A DNA stretch of 64,000 nt from Anastatus disparis (GCA_017163975.1 JAFFSR010000370.1:1488001-1552000), one strand, 5' to 3'; shown: positions 11,485 through 24,508, counted from the stretch's first letter. Program-made: numbers and translations. The notes: generated by a model from the sequence alone, not told the origin.

Positions 11485-12304
11485 CAGTGCCGGATTATAG
11501 ACTAGGCATACTAGGCACTGGCCTATGGGCCCCCACCAAAATAGGCCCCCACCAGTGAAAAAAATTTTCGTACTTAATTAAAAGATATATAATTTTCAAC
11601 CAGTATAATTGAAATATCATTTATTTTTTTACTACTAATTTAAGCTTATAAGAAAAATAATTAGACAATTTATTACATATTATTATATATTTTGTAAATT
11701 AAATAATAATTAAATAAGTTATTAGTTAAATTAAATAATGACAGAAATTTTTGTGGCAATAGAATACAAACTTTTTATAACGAAAATATAAAAGTAGGTA
11801 CATTAAACAATCCGTGCAATGATTTTTAGGTTTAATTTGAATTAGCGGGTACATTAAAGGTTGCTTAACTAACTTATCGACTTCAGGTGACGTATCGACT
11901 GGGTCAGCTATTCATTTGTTGTATATGGCATAGAAAATAAATTTCTGCAGCAGAAAATATATTTTGTCTTGTATTGAGTTCTGATATAAAAACTTAAGAT
12001 TGTTGTGAGCTGTAAGATTTCAATTAGGTTTTCCAATTAACAGTCTTAGTGATAATAATTGTGCATTTTATATATGTAAGAAGATTATAATTATAAAAAA
12101 CTAAACAAACAATAATACTTAAGTAAAGTTAACCTTTCATGATCGAGTTATTTTTTACAAGGTAACGTAAGAAGCTTTTAAATCATTTTCTATAATTTCA
12201 TTTTCGTACAATTTCCTATTTTTGCACGTGCTATAGTCAGTTTAAATTTCAGAAATTGAATACTATTTCCCTTTATCAGGTATAGTAAAATAGTATCTAA
12301 TAAA
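11485..12304 (+). other. hAT-1 5' non-coding region
   Basis: After the inverted repeat and the duplicated GGCCCCCACC motif, the sequence is AT-rich with no reading frame. It probably held the transposase promoter; no specific site is recognisable. Confidence 0.5.
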
Positions 12305-14279
12305 ATGAATGATCGATCAAATGATCGACATAAGGGAAAACGAATGTACAAATCAGGGTTTGAAAAATTGAAAGAGAAAAAGAAGTACAGCGAAAAGATG
12401 AAATATTACTATCTAAGACTCATAAATTGACAGATTTTTTCTCTACAACAAATCTTCTTACCACTTCTGCAAATGAGAATTCCGAGTCAAATGTAAATAA
12501 ATTTCGAACCTATATTTTTTCTCATGTAGATTTCCTGATATATTATTTATTTTATAATACAATTAAACATAAAAATTTTAAGGATCATCCGATTCAAGAA
12601 AAAATATTTTTTACGAAAAAAATACTGAAACAAACACAAACAATCTGACGAGATTTCCCGCCACAATTAAAAATGAGCATTCTAAGCCAAATGTAAGTAA
12701 ATAATCCTACATTATTTAAAAATTTTTTTTCTTCTAAATAGAATTTTTGTAATTCAAGATTATTAATATTTTATATATTTTAAATTTTTAATTTAATGTA
12801 TGTAATATATTTTAAGGGCAATACGTTTCAAGAAAAAAATATCTTAATTAATGATCAAAAAGATACCAACACGAATAGTTCAACGAATGAAATTATTAGT
12901 CAGGAAGAAAACGATGTTTTTTATGGTGCGAAAAATATAAATAATGAATTCGATATTTCCAAGTGGCCTAGCAATTTATGTATAAACGTAGATTATTGGA
13001 TCTCTACAGGTAGCTGTAAAGTACAAAATAATAACGCTGAAATAATAGAATTAAAATGATTTGTACAAAAGATGGAAGTAAGGTGAAGCGAAAATGTAAG
13101 GTGTCTATGTTTGAGAGAAACTTTAAAAATGGAGAATCTATTAAACGATCGTGGCTATGTTTTTCTCCAAATACTGGAAAACTATATTGTTTTCATTGCA
13201 AGCTTCTTAGTCCAACACAATCACAATTCACGCAGGACGGTTTTTGTGATTGGAAAAATGCGTATATTCGCTTGGATGAACATGAAAGATCTCAAAGTCA
13301 TGTCAAAGCTGTGTATGATTTCACTATGCGAGCATCAATTCGCGGACGAATTGATATTAATGTAAAAAAACAAATAGGAGATGAAATAACTTATTGGAAA
13401 AAAGTGCTTGAAAGAGTAATCAGTGTGATAATATTTTTAGCCGAAAGAAATTTGTCTTTTAGGGGAGAAAATGAAACTATAGGAGTATCTAACAATGGAA
13501 ATTTTCTTGGGGCTATTGAATTACTTGCTACTCAAGACGAATTTTTAAAATCTCATATTCTCAAATATAGCCACTGTGGTAAGGGTAAAGTTAATTATCA
13601 AGTACTATTTATAATGAATTAATTGAAATCATGAATGATCGTTTGCTTAATACAATAATAAAACATATTAAGAAATCTAAATATTACTCGATTTCCATTG
13701 ATTCAACAACGGATGTAGGACATAAAGATCAATTTTGTTTGACTGTTCGATACATCGAAAATAATGAACCGATCGAGCGATTTTTAACTTTCATGCAGCA
13801 GTACCAAAAAGAGTGAGTACAACGCGATGGAGTTCTCGAGCAGAGGCTGTTCAATCGCTATTTAAAGTACTTGAAGTATATAAAGACTTATTGGAAGAAT
13901 TGTCAGAAGATAATTTTGAATCAAAAGGACTTCATACATTTTTAACAAAATTAGAAACTAATATTTCACATTTTTTTGGAATGATATATTAAGTAAAGTA
14001 AATATAACTAGTCTCAAATTACAAAGTTACAATTCAGACGTTTGTACATCTATCGCGCTTTTAAAATCTTTAAGATCTAGTATTCAGTCGATGAGAGACA
14101 ATTATGAATATTACGAGTCTTTAGATAAAAAGACATCTAATAATATTGATTTTGATCAGAGTCGAAAACGAATGCGTAGACACAACGTAACAAAGGATCC
14201 TTTAGATTATGGACGAAGTGAAGAGGTTCAACTTATAGGCTCGGAAAAATTTCGAATTGAATGCTATGTTTCTGTGATA
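12305..14279 (+). pseudogene. hAT-1 transposase (TTF zinc finger / ZMYM1-like), 5' portion, decayed
   Basis: The family cuts and pastes hAT elements. An ATG at 12305 opens a basic leader; a frameshift leads to LTDFFSTTNLL (12427 on). A plausible intron runs from AATGTAAGTA (about 12692) to TTTTAAG (about 12817). Next come the DISKWPSNL segment and a stop at 13057-13059, then the TTF-type zinc finger RSWLCFSPNTGKLYCFHCK near 13150-13205. The strand continues to SIDSTTDVGHKDQ (about 13690-13730), whose first Asp fits the catalytic triad. The core between there and TTRWSSRAEA (about 13815-13850) is missing, with a frame change, so an internal deletion of a few hundred codons is likely. More stops follow near 13990. 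The frame at 14091-14279 reaches the codons split by the nested element. Confidence 0.85.
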
Positions 14280-14329
14280 CAGGGTTGCAAATATTTAAAT
14301 CATTTTGGGCTTTAAATAAATTTTAATTC

Positions 14330-14815
14330 ACAAATCCTTTTTGAATTCGTAATTAGAGTTTTATTTAATTAACAATTCCTTTTAAATTAATAATTAAAAA
14401 TATTTTAATTAACAAATCAAAATCTAATCGTGAATTGAAAAGGCTTTAATTAAAAAATCAAAAGGAATTCTTAATTAAATAAATTTCAATTAAGAAATCA
14501 AAATGTAATCGTGAATTGAAAGGGCTTTAATTACAAAATCAAAAGGAATTCTTAATTAAATAAATTTCAATTAAGGAATCAAAATGTAATCGTGAACTGA
14601 AAGGGCTTTAATTCCAAAATCAAAAGGAATTCTTAATTGAATAAATTTCAATTAAGAAATCAAAATTTAATCGTGAATTGAAAGGGCTTTAATTCCAAAA
14701 TCAAAAGGAATCCTTAATTAAATAAATTTCAATTAAGAAATCAAAATGTAATCGTGAATTGAAAGAGCGTCAGTTATGATTATGATTTGTGAATTCGAGG
14801 GCTTTAATTAAAAAT
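14330..14815 (+). repeat. 81-bp subterminal tandem repeats, left arm of hAT-2
   Basis: The motif AAAGGAATTC recurs at 14461, 14542 and 14623, a period of 81. Each unit contains AATCGTGAATTGAAAGGGC. The same repeats in reverse orientation form the other end at 26200-27180. Confidence 0.9.
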
Positions 14816-14829
14816 TCCACAATTCCTTT

Positions 14830-14966
14830 TTAATTAAACGTACTAAGGAATTTGTATCATATATATGTATATAGAAAAACAGATGTGGACGCGCACATAC
14901 ATACGCACCTGGGCTCATATATATGCAACATTTCGTGTCGACCCAAACGCACACATACAGACAAGT

Positions 14967-15013
<47 letters not shown>

Positions 15014-15675
15014 CATACATACATACATACGTGGGACATTCCACGTCAATTAGAACGCACCCACAGACAGGTTTATATATATGGGACATTTCATGCCAAT
15101 GCGCATGCACACACACAGGATTATATATGTGTATATATATACATGGGACATTTCGGGTCAACTCGTACGTACTCATGATCACAGGCTTCTCTATATATAT
15201 GGAACATTTCATGACAACTCTCACATACCTATCCGAGTTCCTTCAGGTTCGCATATATGGGACGTTTCATGTCAATTTTCATTCATGCACACACATGTTA
15301 ATATACATGGGATTTTTTATGTAAATTTCAACGCACACACATACAGGTTTATATATATGGGACATTTCATGCCAATGCGCACGCACACATACACACACAC
15401 AGCATTATATATATATATATATATATGGGACATTTCATGTCAACTTGTACATACTCATAATCACAGGCTTATCTATGTATATGGAACATTTCATGACAAC
15501 TCTCACACACCTATCCGAGTTCTCAGGTTTTCATACATGGGACGTTTCGTGTCAATTTTCATTCATGCACACACACGTTAATATACATGGGATTTTTTCT
15601 GTAAATTTCAACGCACGCACATACAGGTTTATATATATGGGACATTTCATGCCAATGCGCATGCACACACACAGG

Positions 15676-15710
<35 letters not shown>

Positions 15711-15977
15711 GACATTTCATGTCAACTCGTATGTACTCATAATCACAGGCTTTTCTATATATATGGAACATTTCATGACAACTCTCACACACCTATCCGA
15801 TTTCTTTCAGGTTTACATATATGCGACGTTTCATGTCAATTTGCATTCATGCATACACGCTTTTATATACATGCGACTCTTCATGTCAACTCATGTACGA
15901 CCTTACTGACAGGTTTTTGCATATGTATATATGGTCTATTTCATATCAAATTGCTCACGTTTACCCGCAATTTTTTT

Positions 15978-16015
<38 letters not shown>

Positions 16016-16349
16016 GACATTTCATGTCAACTTGCACGTACTCGCAAGCACAGGTTTTTCTATATATATATGGGACATTCCATGACAACTTGTACACACC
16101 TATCTAAGTACCCTTAGGTTTATATATATGAGACATTTCATGTCAATTCGCATGCATGCACACACGCGTTCATGTACGTGGGACTTTTCATGTCGACTTA
16201 CAAGCATGATATAAACATATATATATATACATAAGGGACATTTCATGTAGAATCGCACGTACACACACAGGTTTATTCAAGTTTATATGGAACATTTAAT
16301 TTCAACTCATACGCACACGCACACGCTCACACATACAAACACATATTTA

Positions 16350-16399
<50 letters not shown>

Positions 16400-16400
16400 T
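14830..16400 (+). repeat. TA-rich minisatellite with GGGACATTTCATG motif, left arm of hAT-2
   Basis: Units of roughly 60-110 bases each combine (TA)n, TGGGACATTTCATGTCAA and a CA-rich stretch. Pure (TA)n runs lie near 14970, 15410, 15680, 15980 and 16360. Overlapping frames that translate to repeated YIYIYI or HTHT runs are products of the repeat, not genes. Confidence 0.9.
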
Positions 16401-17400
16401 ACATACTTTACCTTATCGATGTAGACAATATTTAAAAAATAGTTATTTATTATGCTGTGGTACCCACGATCGCCGTCTTTGGATACCTAGGTGTTAATGA
16501 CAACTTATACATCATCTACAGCTAAAACTTTTGAAATTCAACTTATAGTTTAATAACTACTTTGAAGTTGTTTCAAATGTTATCTAGCCAAACATGGATG
16601 TTCCGAGTAAGATAAACATTGTCTACAAGAATATCTTTTGAAATTTAGCCATTATTTATTAATAACATGTACGTTTCCGAGATGACATCTCACAATATCT
16701 AGGTGATCCTGGCTACCTGGAATTCGTCTATATGAATGAATTTTGAAATTTTCCATACCGATTATGAAGTTTACAGATATTTGCAGGGACTATGTCAAAT
16801 GAAACTTGGAGATTCTTTTAGATTTCGATTCTAAGGTTGTTTGATTAGGTCGGAGAATACTCGGAAATAAAAAGATTTTAAAAGAACAATTGTTTAAGAT
16901 TCATGCAAGTTCCATGAAATATGTTGATTTACTCGTAGTCGATACCCATATATAAAGATCATTCATACAAATCATCTCGCATATAAATTTGCGGTAGTAT
17001 CCCTACTAATTTATGAATTTTTCGTTCGAATAATGCCAGCGAAATTTAACTTCCAGAAAGCATATTACTATTGTAATTAGTGAATAATTTTAACATTTTT
17101 TCATCAAACATCATTCCGATATACAGGTAATAAGCGCTATTATTTAAAAAATTTAAAAAAAGTCAATTTATTTATTTTATACTTTTTAGTCTATTTATTC
17201 AATTATTGTATTTTATTTTTAAAGCATATTTTTAAAATTTTGTATTTTCTATTTTTAAGTTAAAATTGTTTTTATTATCATTTAGAGTTACATTGCAACC
17301 AGACTTCTCGAAGATTACACTCAGGTACATCCGTTATCGGCGACTTGGTACTCCAGTTCGACCTCTTCATCCTAAATCATTATTATGCATTATAGATTCA
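16401..17400. other. hAT-2 centre, no recognised feature
   Basis: This is AT-rich unique sequence with many stops in all frames. Splice-like motifs occur at ~17120 (CAGGTAATAAG) and ~17280 (TTATCATTTAG), but no coding signal supports an exon between or around them. Confidence 0.4.
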
Positions 17401-17404
17401 CTTT

Positions 17405-17660
17405 CAAACCTTGAATTAGGTTTTAGCAGCCCCAAAATCCCCCGGGGAACCCACCTCGACCCAGAGAAAGCCTCCCCACTTGTACTTCCTCGGAGACGAC
17501 GTCCATGCGTATTCTGGACAACGTGCATCACTTTGTGGCAATTGTTTGATCTCAAATTCGGTTTTAGCAACCCTGAAAACCCCCGAGAAACTCGCCTTGA
17601 CCCAAAGAAAGCCTCCCCATTTATACTTCCTCGGAGATGACTTTTCACACCCATTATCAT
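17405..17660 (+). repeat. Two direct ~141-bp copies, GC-richer than their surroundings
   Basis: TTTTAGCAGCCCC... at 17421 and TTTTAGCAACCCT... at 17562 start diverged copies that share GACCCA(G/A)AGAAAGCCTCCCC and ACTTCCTCGGAGA. Frames of 91-124 aa cross the copies on both strands, but the similarity is as strong in DNA as in protein, so no gene is called. Confidence 0.7.
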
Positions 17661-18480
17661 CGACCTGGATGTCCAGGTACCAAAATGACAACTGATTATT
17701 GTATTGTCATCCAAGACCAAAGTCTATGCCAATTGTCAGAATTTATATCTGTCAAAAAGTGCCTGAAATCGAGCGCGCAAGATTTGATTACAGACAGATA
17801 AACATGCAAACAGACATGAAGGTGAATATAAGAAAAGCGTATATAAAAAAATAATATTTACCTACGTTAAGTCTGCTTTGAGACTAATTATCTTTCGTTT
17901 TTTATGACAAAAACAAGTAAATTGAATTTGAGAAAATTTCTATAAGTTACTTAAATTTATGAAAAAGTCAATATAAATCGTCATTTTTGCAGAATTATGA
18001 AGATTATGATTATTTTCGCGGATATTATAAAGTTATGGAAATTATTTATGGAAACATTTTCGATTGGAAAATTTGTGATTATTGCAGTTGAATTTTGTTA
18101 CATCATCATCAGTTATATCCTCGTTAAAATGACCTAAAATTTCTAAAAGAATCGGAACAAATATTTTTCCGGTCTTTAAAGAATGTTTAAGAACTATTAT
18201 GAAATGAAAATTGATAAATGTTTTAAGTTTTCCGAATCGTTCCGACATTGAAATTTCAATTATAAGCCGTTACTCATAAAATTTGGAAAAGTCGATTGTA
18301 TGCAACTATTTTTCCAGTGATTCAGTTGTAATTTATAAAATTGTGAATTTGGGTGATTCATTATCTTTCTTTCCGTAATATTTATCTGATGTTGGAGCTA
18401 CAGCAATCAAGTTTTGCTTTTTTTATTTCATTAATATCATTTTAAATTCGTAAATTAATAGTATATTGTGTAACGAGTAA
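17661..18480. other. hAT-2 centre, no recognised feature
   Basis: AT-rich sequence. The only frame, 68 aa on the minus strand (18042-18248), shows no recognisable domain. Confidence 0.4.
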
Positions 18481-18605
18481 GGTTTAGTTGACTATTGCGC
18501 ACGAGGGCAAGTTGGCGCACGAGCGTAGCGTATAGCGCCATTGCCCGAGACTCTCTCTCTCTCATATCTGCCGTACGACTGACTCGCAATAGTATATTTC
18601 AATAC
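18481..18605. other. GC-richer segment bounded by GACTATTGCG / CGCAATAGTA
   Basis: The inverted words GACTATTGCG (about 18489) and CGCAATAGTA (about 18586) flank a segment with GCGCACGAG twice and a CT microsatellite. It might be a small mobile relic; no flanking duplication is evident. Confidence 0.35.
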
Positions 18606-18779
18606 TTTTTGGTACTATTATTTGTAATTAAATTACATACTTTTAGTTCACCAATTTCACGTTTATACGGAATAATTACGATTTCGTTAATGTAAAAATA
18701 ATACAAGAATAGATGATACGATTTACTTTATCAGAGGTTAAAGCGAGATAGAGTATAAAATTCATCATATGGTCGATGA

Positions 18780-20205
18780 GATAAAGTATGAGGGCGCTGC
18801 GCTTGTATAAACCTTTGCGATTTTACATTAATTAACGCTTTTGCGTGACATTATTTTACAGAATGTAACGTATTTACGTGATTTAATACAAAATAATATT
18901 ATACATAGCTGTGAAACACACGCCCTCAAAAAACAACACACGCAGCGCGCGCTATTAGCTACTTACTACCCCGAAAACGCATGCGCTATAGGCCGCTTAC
19001 TCAGCACGGATGAGAAAAACAAATATAATGACTTGTCCGCACTAAAGCTATGTTAATACAATAATTTTTGTTAAAATAAAAAATCATTTAAACTTGTAAA
19101 TTTTTTATGAACTTGGATTGGAAATTATATCAAGCTCGACAAACCTAATCTTAAAATACTGTTGCGTCGCAACATAAATTTATGTAAAAATCAAAAACGA
19201 TGATGAGCGGCAGCACTTACAGTCCTGTTCTCACCTCCCTTAAGTCAGCTCATAGACGAAAGTGGGGAGAGAACAGGGAGACTTTTCAAGTGCCGCGAAA
19301 AAAATAGTTAGTATCAAGCGTGACATCGCCTCGAGCGGTCTTGTCTCTTGCGAGAACATCAAATTTCGTTCTAAATTTCTTTCTTTTCAAAAGCTAACTG
19401 GGGCTTTTACTGGTGCGGACAAGTTTCCGTACAGCGACGAACGGTCGATTGCGAATCAACGCATCACCTTCGCCCACCTAAGCCGCGGCTATACAAATTT
19501 TCATTGTGCCTTTTTTCTTCTTTCATCTTTGCGTGCGTGCGAATAAAAATATAATCGTGCGGGAAATAGTGTGTAAAGTTGTAGGAATAAATCAAGGGTT
19601 TTTATGCCACATGGCTTTTTCCTTTATATTTGTGTATTTATTGAGTGAATCCTTTCCCGATAAATAAAGTGTAAATTTTAGATAAAATCAATCAAAACAA
19701 AGCAACTACAACCGCAAGGTTAGTTGCTTTGTATCAGTAGAATCATTTAATTTCTCTTTTGCAAATTAATAGATCTTTGTGTGCAAAATTAGTGGTAAAG
19801 TCAAATACAGTGTAAACTTAAATTTAATTCAATTAAAGGATTCAAAGTTAAAGTAAAATTAAGTGTCAATTCATTTTTATTCAAACAAGGGTAAATTCAA
19901 AATAAGATTAGTTAGGGAATTTCATGATTAGATAAAATTTCAAAGGAAAAGAACCACGCTCTTTTCTTTTCTAAATCATCCAACAAATTTAGGTAAAAAT
20001 TCGTTGGAAAAAAGACTACGCGTCTTTTCAAATACGTTACATTAAAAGTTTGTATTACTACTTTTTATGTAGTATTTTCGTGGGTTTCTTGAGTTGTCCG
20101 CACTCGAGTTGAATCTTACAAATTTTTTCTTTGTCGCAAAAAAATGTTATTAAACGCATTGTTTATTCATAACTTGGGATTGGAAATATTATTAGAACAC
20201 TGGAA
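18780..20205. other. Possible LTR-like or mobile relic with duplicated segment
   Basis: A ~140-base segment at 19021-19160 (with GACTTGTCCGCAC) has a diverged direct copy at about 20095-20205, and its reverse complement occurs in the MITE at 56820-57222. Between them lies a GC-richer stretch with a TATA-like GCTATACAAATTTTC near 19488 and a perfect hairpin at 19698-19731. This could be part of an LTR or another promoter-bearing element. The 94-aa frame at 19262-19546 has no recognised domain and is not called. Confidence 0.35.
19698..19731. other. Perfect 11-bp stem hairpin
   Basis: CAAAGCAACTA (19698-19708) pairs with TAGTTGCTTTG (19721-19731) around a 12-base loop. Its function is unknown. 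Confidence 0.6.
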
Positions 20206-20351
20206 GCTTCGTCATGCTCTTAAAAATAAAAATAATGTTATCTAATTTTAAAAATAATATTAATCTGAATAATATATCCTCATCAGAAAAGTTATTGTAA
20301 TTTATATATTTTTAGAACCTTTCCAATTTCATGTGTACCACTATGGTATTA

Positions 20352-20732
20352 TATGGGGATATCCATCCAACATTAAATTCTCTAGTAACAGGTCATTATT
20401 TAAACTAGGTTATAATCTTTTGTGCTATCCTGTAACTCTATTTCTGATGTATTTTGTAAATGTGCCACAAACGGCGCAGCAGATAATTCTATAAAAAGTA
20501 AATTTACACATAAGATAAATTACGGTAATCTTTTATGTGTAAAAATGAATGTTTCATAGAAATATCTACTGCGCCGTTTGTTAAACATTTACAAAATATA
20601 TCAGAAATAGAGTTACAGGATAGCACAAAAGATTTGAACCTAGTTTAAACAATGTGCATCATGCGGTAACCCAGTAACAGCTGTAATATGACCTGTTACT
20701 AGACAATTAAAAGTTTTGTGGATATCCCCATA
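20352..20732. mobile_element. Palindromic MITE copy 1, 381 bp, TATGGGGATATCC ends
   Basis: The ends TATGGGGATATCCA and TGGATATCCCCATA are inverted, and the centre folds around CGGCGCAG...CTGCGCCG. Both ends abut TA, which fits Tc1/mariner-type integration. It is related to 23893-24317. Confidence 0.75.
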
Positions 20733-21072
20733 TATCAAAAAATATGATTATGACTTCTTCAGATTCTTTATGAATTTCTAATATATTGAATAGTGATTTT
20801 TGAAGGGCATATCATAGTATTAATTAAATTAACTTATTAATAAACTGAAAAATTGCCTAGTATTAATAAATTAGTGCGATTTATTGTATTTATTCACAAA
20901 AAAAATTTATAGCTTAGTCGTGTAAAATGGCTTTATTTCCACTATCAAACAATTCCATGGTATGCTTAATTATTTCAAGAGTTAAAAAAATTTAATAATA
21001 TGTATATTTTTTTATAACTTCAAGATTGTTACTGAGAATCATAAATAATTTTCACGGTATTTTATTAATAGC

Positions 21073-21448
21073 AGGTCGTACATCTCTATCCTTTTATAAT
21101 AACAAAATTCAATTTTCTGCAAAACCTTATGATTGTAGCAAAAAATAAGAAGAAAGCCCCATCTCGTATACTAAAAAGTAATATTTTCTCTTATGAGAAA
21201 AAATTATTTTTATCGCTTCGTTTCAAAGAAAACTTTGAAAAACTGAATTGTCCATCCAAACCTCGATATTTTATGTTTTTCAAGGTTTTTTTCAAAAGGA
21301 ATCGATAAAAAAATTTTTTCCTAATCAAAGAAAATATTGCTTTTTATGATACAAGATGGGGCTTTCTCTTTATTTTTTGCTAAAATTATTAGTTTTTGTT
21401 AAAAAATCCATTTTTTTATTACAATAGGACATATATACTCGACCTCCT
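21073..21448. mobile_element. Foldback element, ~376 bp, AGGTCG ends
   Basis: AGGTCGTACATC at the left and ATATACTCGACCT at the right start imperfect inverted arms of about 180 bp, with a stronger inner core that begins AGCAAAAAATAA and CCCCATCT. No clear flanking duplication is visible, so the exact ends are uncertain. Confidence 0.65.
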
Positions 21449-21598
21449 CTTAAGGATCTTTAATAGCTATTAAACTCTTTACAAGATTGTAATAATTCAT
21501 CTCGATTTACTTCCACAGAGTTCATGAAGTTTCATTAACCTTTCAATCAATATACAGAAAACATAAAGATTCATCCGTATTCTTAAATGATCTCATAG

Positions 21599-21801
21599 GA
21601 GTCGGTCTGTGGCTCATTCGGTAGAGCGTTGGATTCGTAATCTCGAGGTTCCGAGTTCGAATCCCGCACTCGGCCGATTGATACAAGCACCACTGTACGT
21701 TACATGTGCTTTGTTCACAAACACACTTACGAGCTCCGTCGCTGATTAGCATAGCAATAATAGCATAGCATAAATATAGCGACGTTAAAAAAAAAAAAAA
21801 A
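21599..21801 (+). mobile_element. tRNA-derived SINE, copy 1, with 14-bp TSD
   Basis: The head resembles a tRNA: an A-box-like TGGCTCATTCGGTAGAGCG and a B-box-like GAGTTCGAATCCCGC. A ~100-bp body (CACTGTACGTTACAT, ATAGCGACGTTAAA) and a poly-A tail follow. The 14-bp TSD AAATGATCTCATAG is perfect at 21585-21598 and 21802-21815, so this copy was inserted by target-primed retrotransposition. The parent tRNA is uncertain. Confidence 0.92.
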
Positions 21802-21815
21802 AAATGATCTCATAG

Positions 21816-23892
21816 ATTTATAATCATTTATTTACCAATAATTTAATAAATATATTCATACGATGATAAAACGTGAAAAATATTTCTGAAGAATTTTTTA
21901 AAATACAATCTAGAAGGATTCTCCTGAAAACTTTACAGTGCTGTTCAATTCTAAAGCGATCTTAATTGTTCATTAATTGTGAATACGATAAAATTAAGGT
22001 TACTATTCCCTAGTAAAACTTAATGAATCAAAAAAGTTCAGAAGGTATCAACGAAAATCATGACAATTTTTTTCATAAGAGTTCACAAAGTTGTATTATG
22101 GACTGGTACCAAAAACCGCAAAAAATTAGAAAGGTTCTTTTACATCAGAATCTTTCCAAACCTTAATGTACATGTTCACCGGGGTATTTCACCTGAATAC
22201 GGAGGACATTTATAACTAATATAGGTAGCTAGGAGAGTTTCCGTAGCCGATGGAGATCCACGGCTCCACCAAAGTTTTTCCTATGTATTTTGGTGCCTTG
22301 AACACGAATTTCGAGGGTGGATAGCTGGAAAATAGTTAGGAAAATCTCTAAAGTAAATTTTCTGGTTGTTAATTCTTCGCAGAAAAACATGATTTTTCGT
22401 GTTTTTCATCAAATATTAAGTCGAAAATATTCTTATCAATTTTGCCGTACATTGCACCATTTCTCTGTAAAAACATCATAAATATAAAAAAAATTCATTT
22501 TGCCATTTTTAATGATTTTTTTTATTTTATTGCACTAATCATTGGTGACCAATATAATTAAGAATTTTTACATTTTAATTAGCTAAAATTATTCTTTAAT
22601 CCACCAACTGTTGATAAAAAAGAATGGTTTAGGCTGGTTGCGGTCTTCCTTTAATTTTTCACGAATAATTGAACCGCTTATTCAGAAAGTACCGCGCAAT
22701 GGTGCTCACATGAAAAAGTCAGGTCGGAAAATAGGGGAGATTGCTATAGTAACATTAAAGTCCACGGTTCCAAAAATTTTTTTATATATTTTGTCACTAA
22801 ACATTAATTTAAAGGGGTGAAGTCGGAAAATGTCCAGGAAAATTTGTATGATATAATTTCCAAAAATTTGAAAAGTCTATTTTTCAAATAAAAAACATTT
22901 TGTCGCTTATTTCATGCAATTTTCATGCCAAAGTTATAAAAAAGAATAAGTTTTATAATTTTTTTCAATTTTTCATATTAGAATGAGACTATTGTTACAG
23001 TGCAGCAGAGATTAGAATAGGATTTCCTAAAATTTTATTTCATTTGCTAAATTTATGTTATAATTTATAAATACGTTTAATTAATCGTTATTTGTATTTT
23101 AATCTTATTACATTTTTTACATGTAGAATTTTTGCTACAAGAACAATATGTACAGTACGCTATTCATTATTTTATGAAGTTTAAAAAACTTGTGTTTTTA
23201 TAATTTATAAAATTTTTTAACGAAGTACAATTTTTTTCTGTGAACTACTCTTTTACCGTTACATATTTTGTAAAAATATATCTTTTTAATAAAAAAAATA
23301 GGTATATGATTGATTGAAAATATTAATTTTAATTAATTTAATTTATGTATAACCCTGTTGAAAAAACTCACTGACATGGTAACATTTTTTTTTAACTATT
23401 AATAATTGAATTTATTGATTTGTTGATTCTAATTCTTTAATCATTTATTTTATTTCCGCAATTCAATCCAAAATATCCTTAATTTATAATCCTTCAGTTG
23501 AAAATTGAGGCAGCACACTAATTATAACACATCCAAAATAATTTATAGCAGCATCATCAGTGTCACAACCAAATTTTAAACTTGCTAAGCATAAACTTTC
23601 AAAACGAATGTCAGGAAAAAGTAATTAACATTGTAAAAGAATTTTTTTATTACAGATAACTATTATGGGAAAAACTTTTTTGAAAATAAAATCATATAAT
23701 CAAATTATCCATCAAAAAGTAAAACCATTCCTTAAAAATCTTTAAGATTTTTATCAGTATTAATATTAGCAATTTTTCCTAAATTAGAATTTTTTTTATT
23801 TTAAGTAACATAGAAAAAATAACCTGTTTGTGTAACTGATTAAAAACTGCTCACTTGTTTAAAAAAAATCTGGTGGCACTTATATATATATA
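21816..23892. other. hAT-2 centre, AT-rich, with two diverged related segments
   Basis: Segments near 22250-22350 and 22755-22850 both run TCCACGG(C/T)TCCA, a TTTT(A/C)TATATTTT-like stretch, and (C/T)GGAAAAT before AGGAAAA. They look like diverged copies of one sequence. No gene or named element is recognised. Confidence 0.35.
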
Positions 23893-24317
23893 TATGGACA
23901 AATCTTTAAAACTTTTAATTTTCTCGTGATGCTTTTGAAAAGTCCTTTCACGACTGCTAGTGGTTTGCCGCATGATGCACACTATCTAAACTGGGCTCAC
24001 ACCTTTCGGGCAATCCTGTGACTCTATTTCTGATAGATTTGGTAAGTGTGCCATCAACGGCACAGTAGATATTTCTATAAAACGTAAATTTTTACATACA
24101 TAAAATTATGTAATTTTTCATACATAAAAATTTACGTTTTATAGAAATATCTACTGCACCGTTGGTGGCACACTGATTAAATCCATTAGGAATAGAGTCA
24201 CAGGATTGCACAGAAGGTGTGAACTCAGTTTAGATATTGTGCATCATGCGGAAACTCAGTAACAGCTACAAAATGACTCGCCAGTAGTACATAAAAAGTT
24301 TTGAAGATTTGCCCATA
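23893..24317. mobile_element. Palindromic MITE copy 2, ~425 bp
   Basis: This is a diverged relative of 20352-20732. It shares TATTTCTATAAAACGTAAATTT, the CATCATGCGG words and a central palindrome, with TATGGACAAATC and GATTTGCCCATA ends. It sits in TA repeats, so a TA target is likely but not provable. Confidence 0.75.
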
Positions 24318-24320
24318 TAT

Positions 24321-24361
<41 letters not shown>

Positions 24362-24450
24362 TGAATTGACATAAAATATCCCATGTATATGTATATACAT
24401 ATATTCATAAGCCCATGTGTGTGCGTGCATGCGCCTTGACAGGAACAGCC

Positions 24451-24508
<58 letters not shown>

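Noticed and set aside
14808..16117. Several frames of 60-166 aa rich in YIYI, HTHT and MGHFM runs, on both strands
   Set aside because: They are translations of the TA/CA minisatellite. All frames are open because the repeat lacks stops; there is no domain and no consistent start.
21603..21676. A working tRNA gene at the SINE head
   Set aside because: The anticodon stem pairs poorly, and the sequence continues into a SINE body with a poly-A tail and a TSD.
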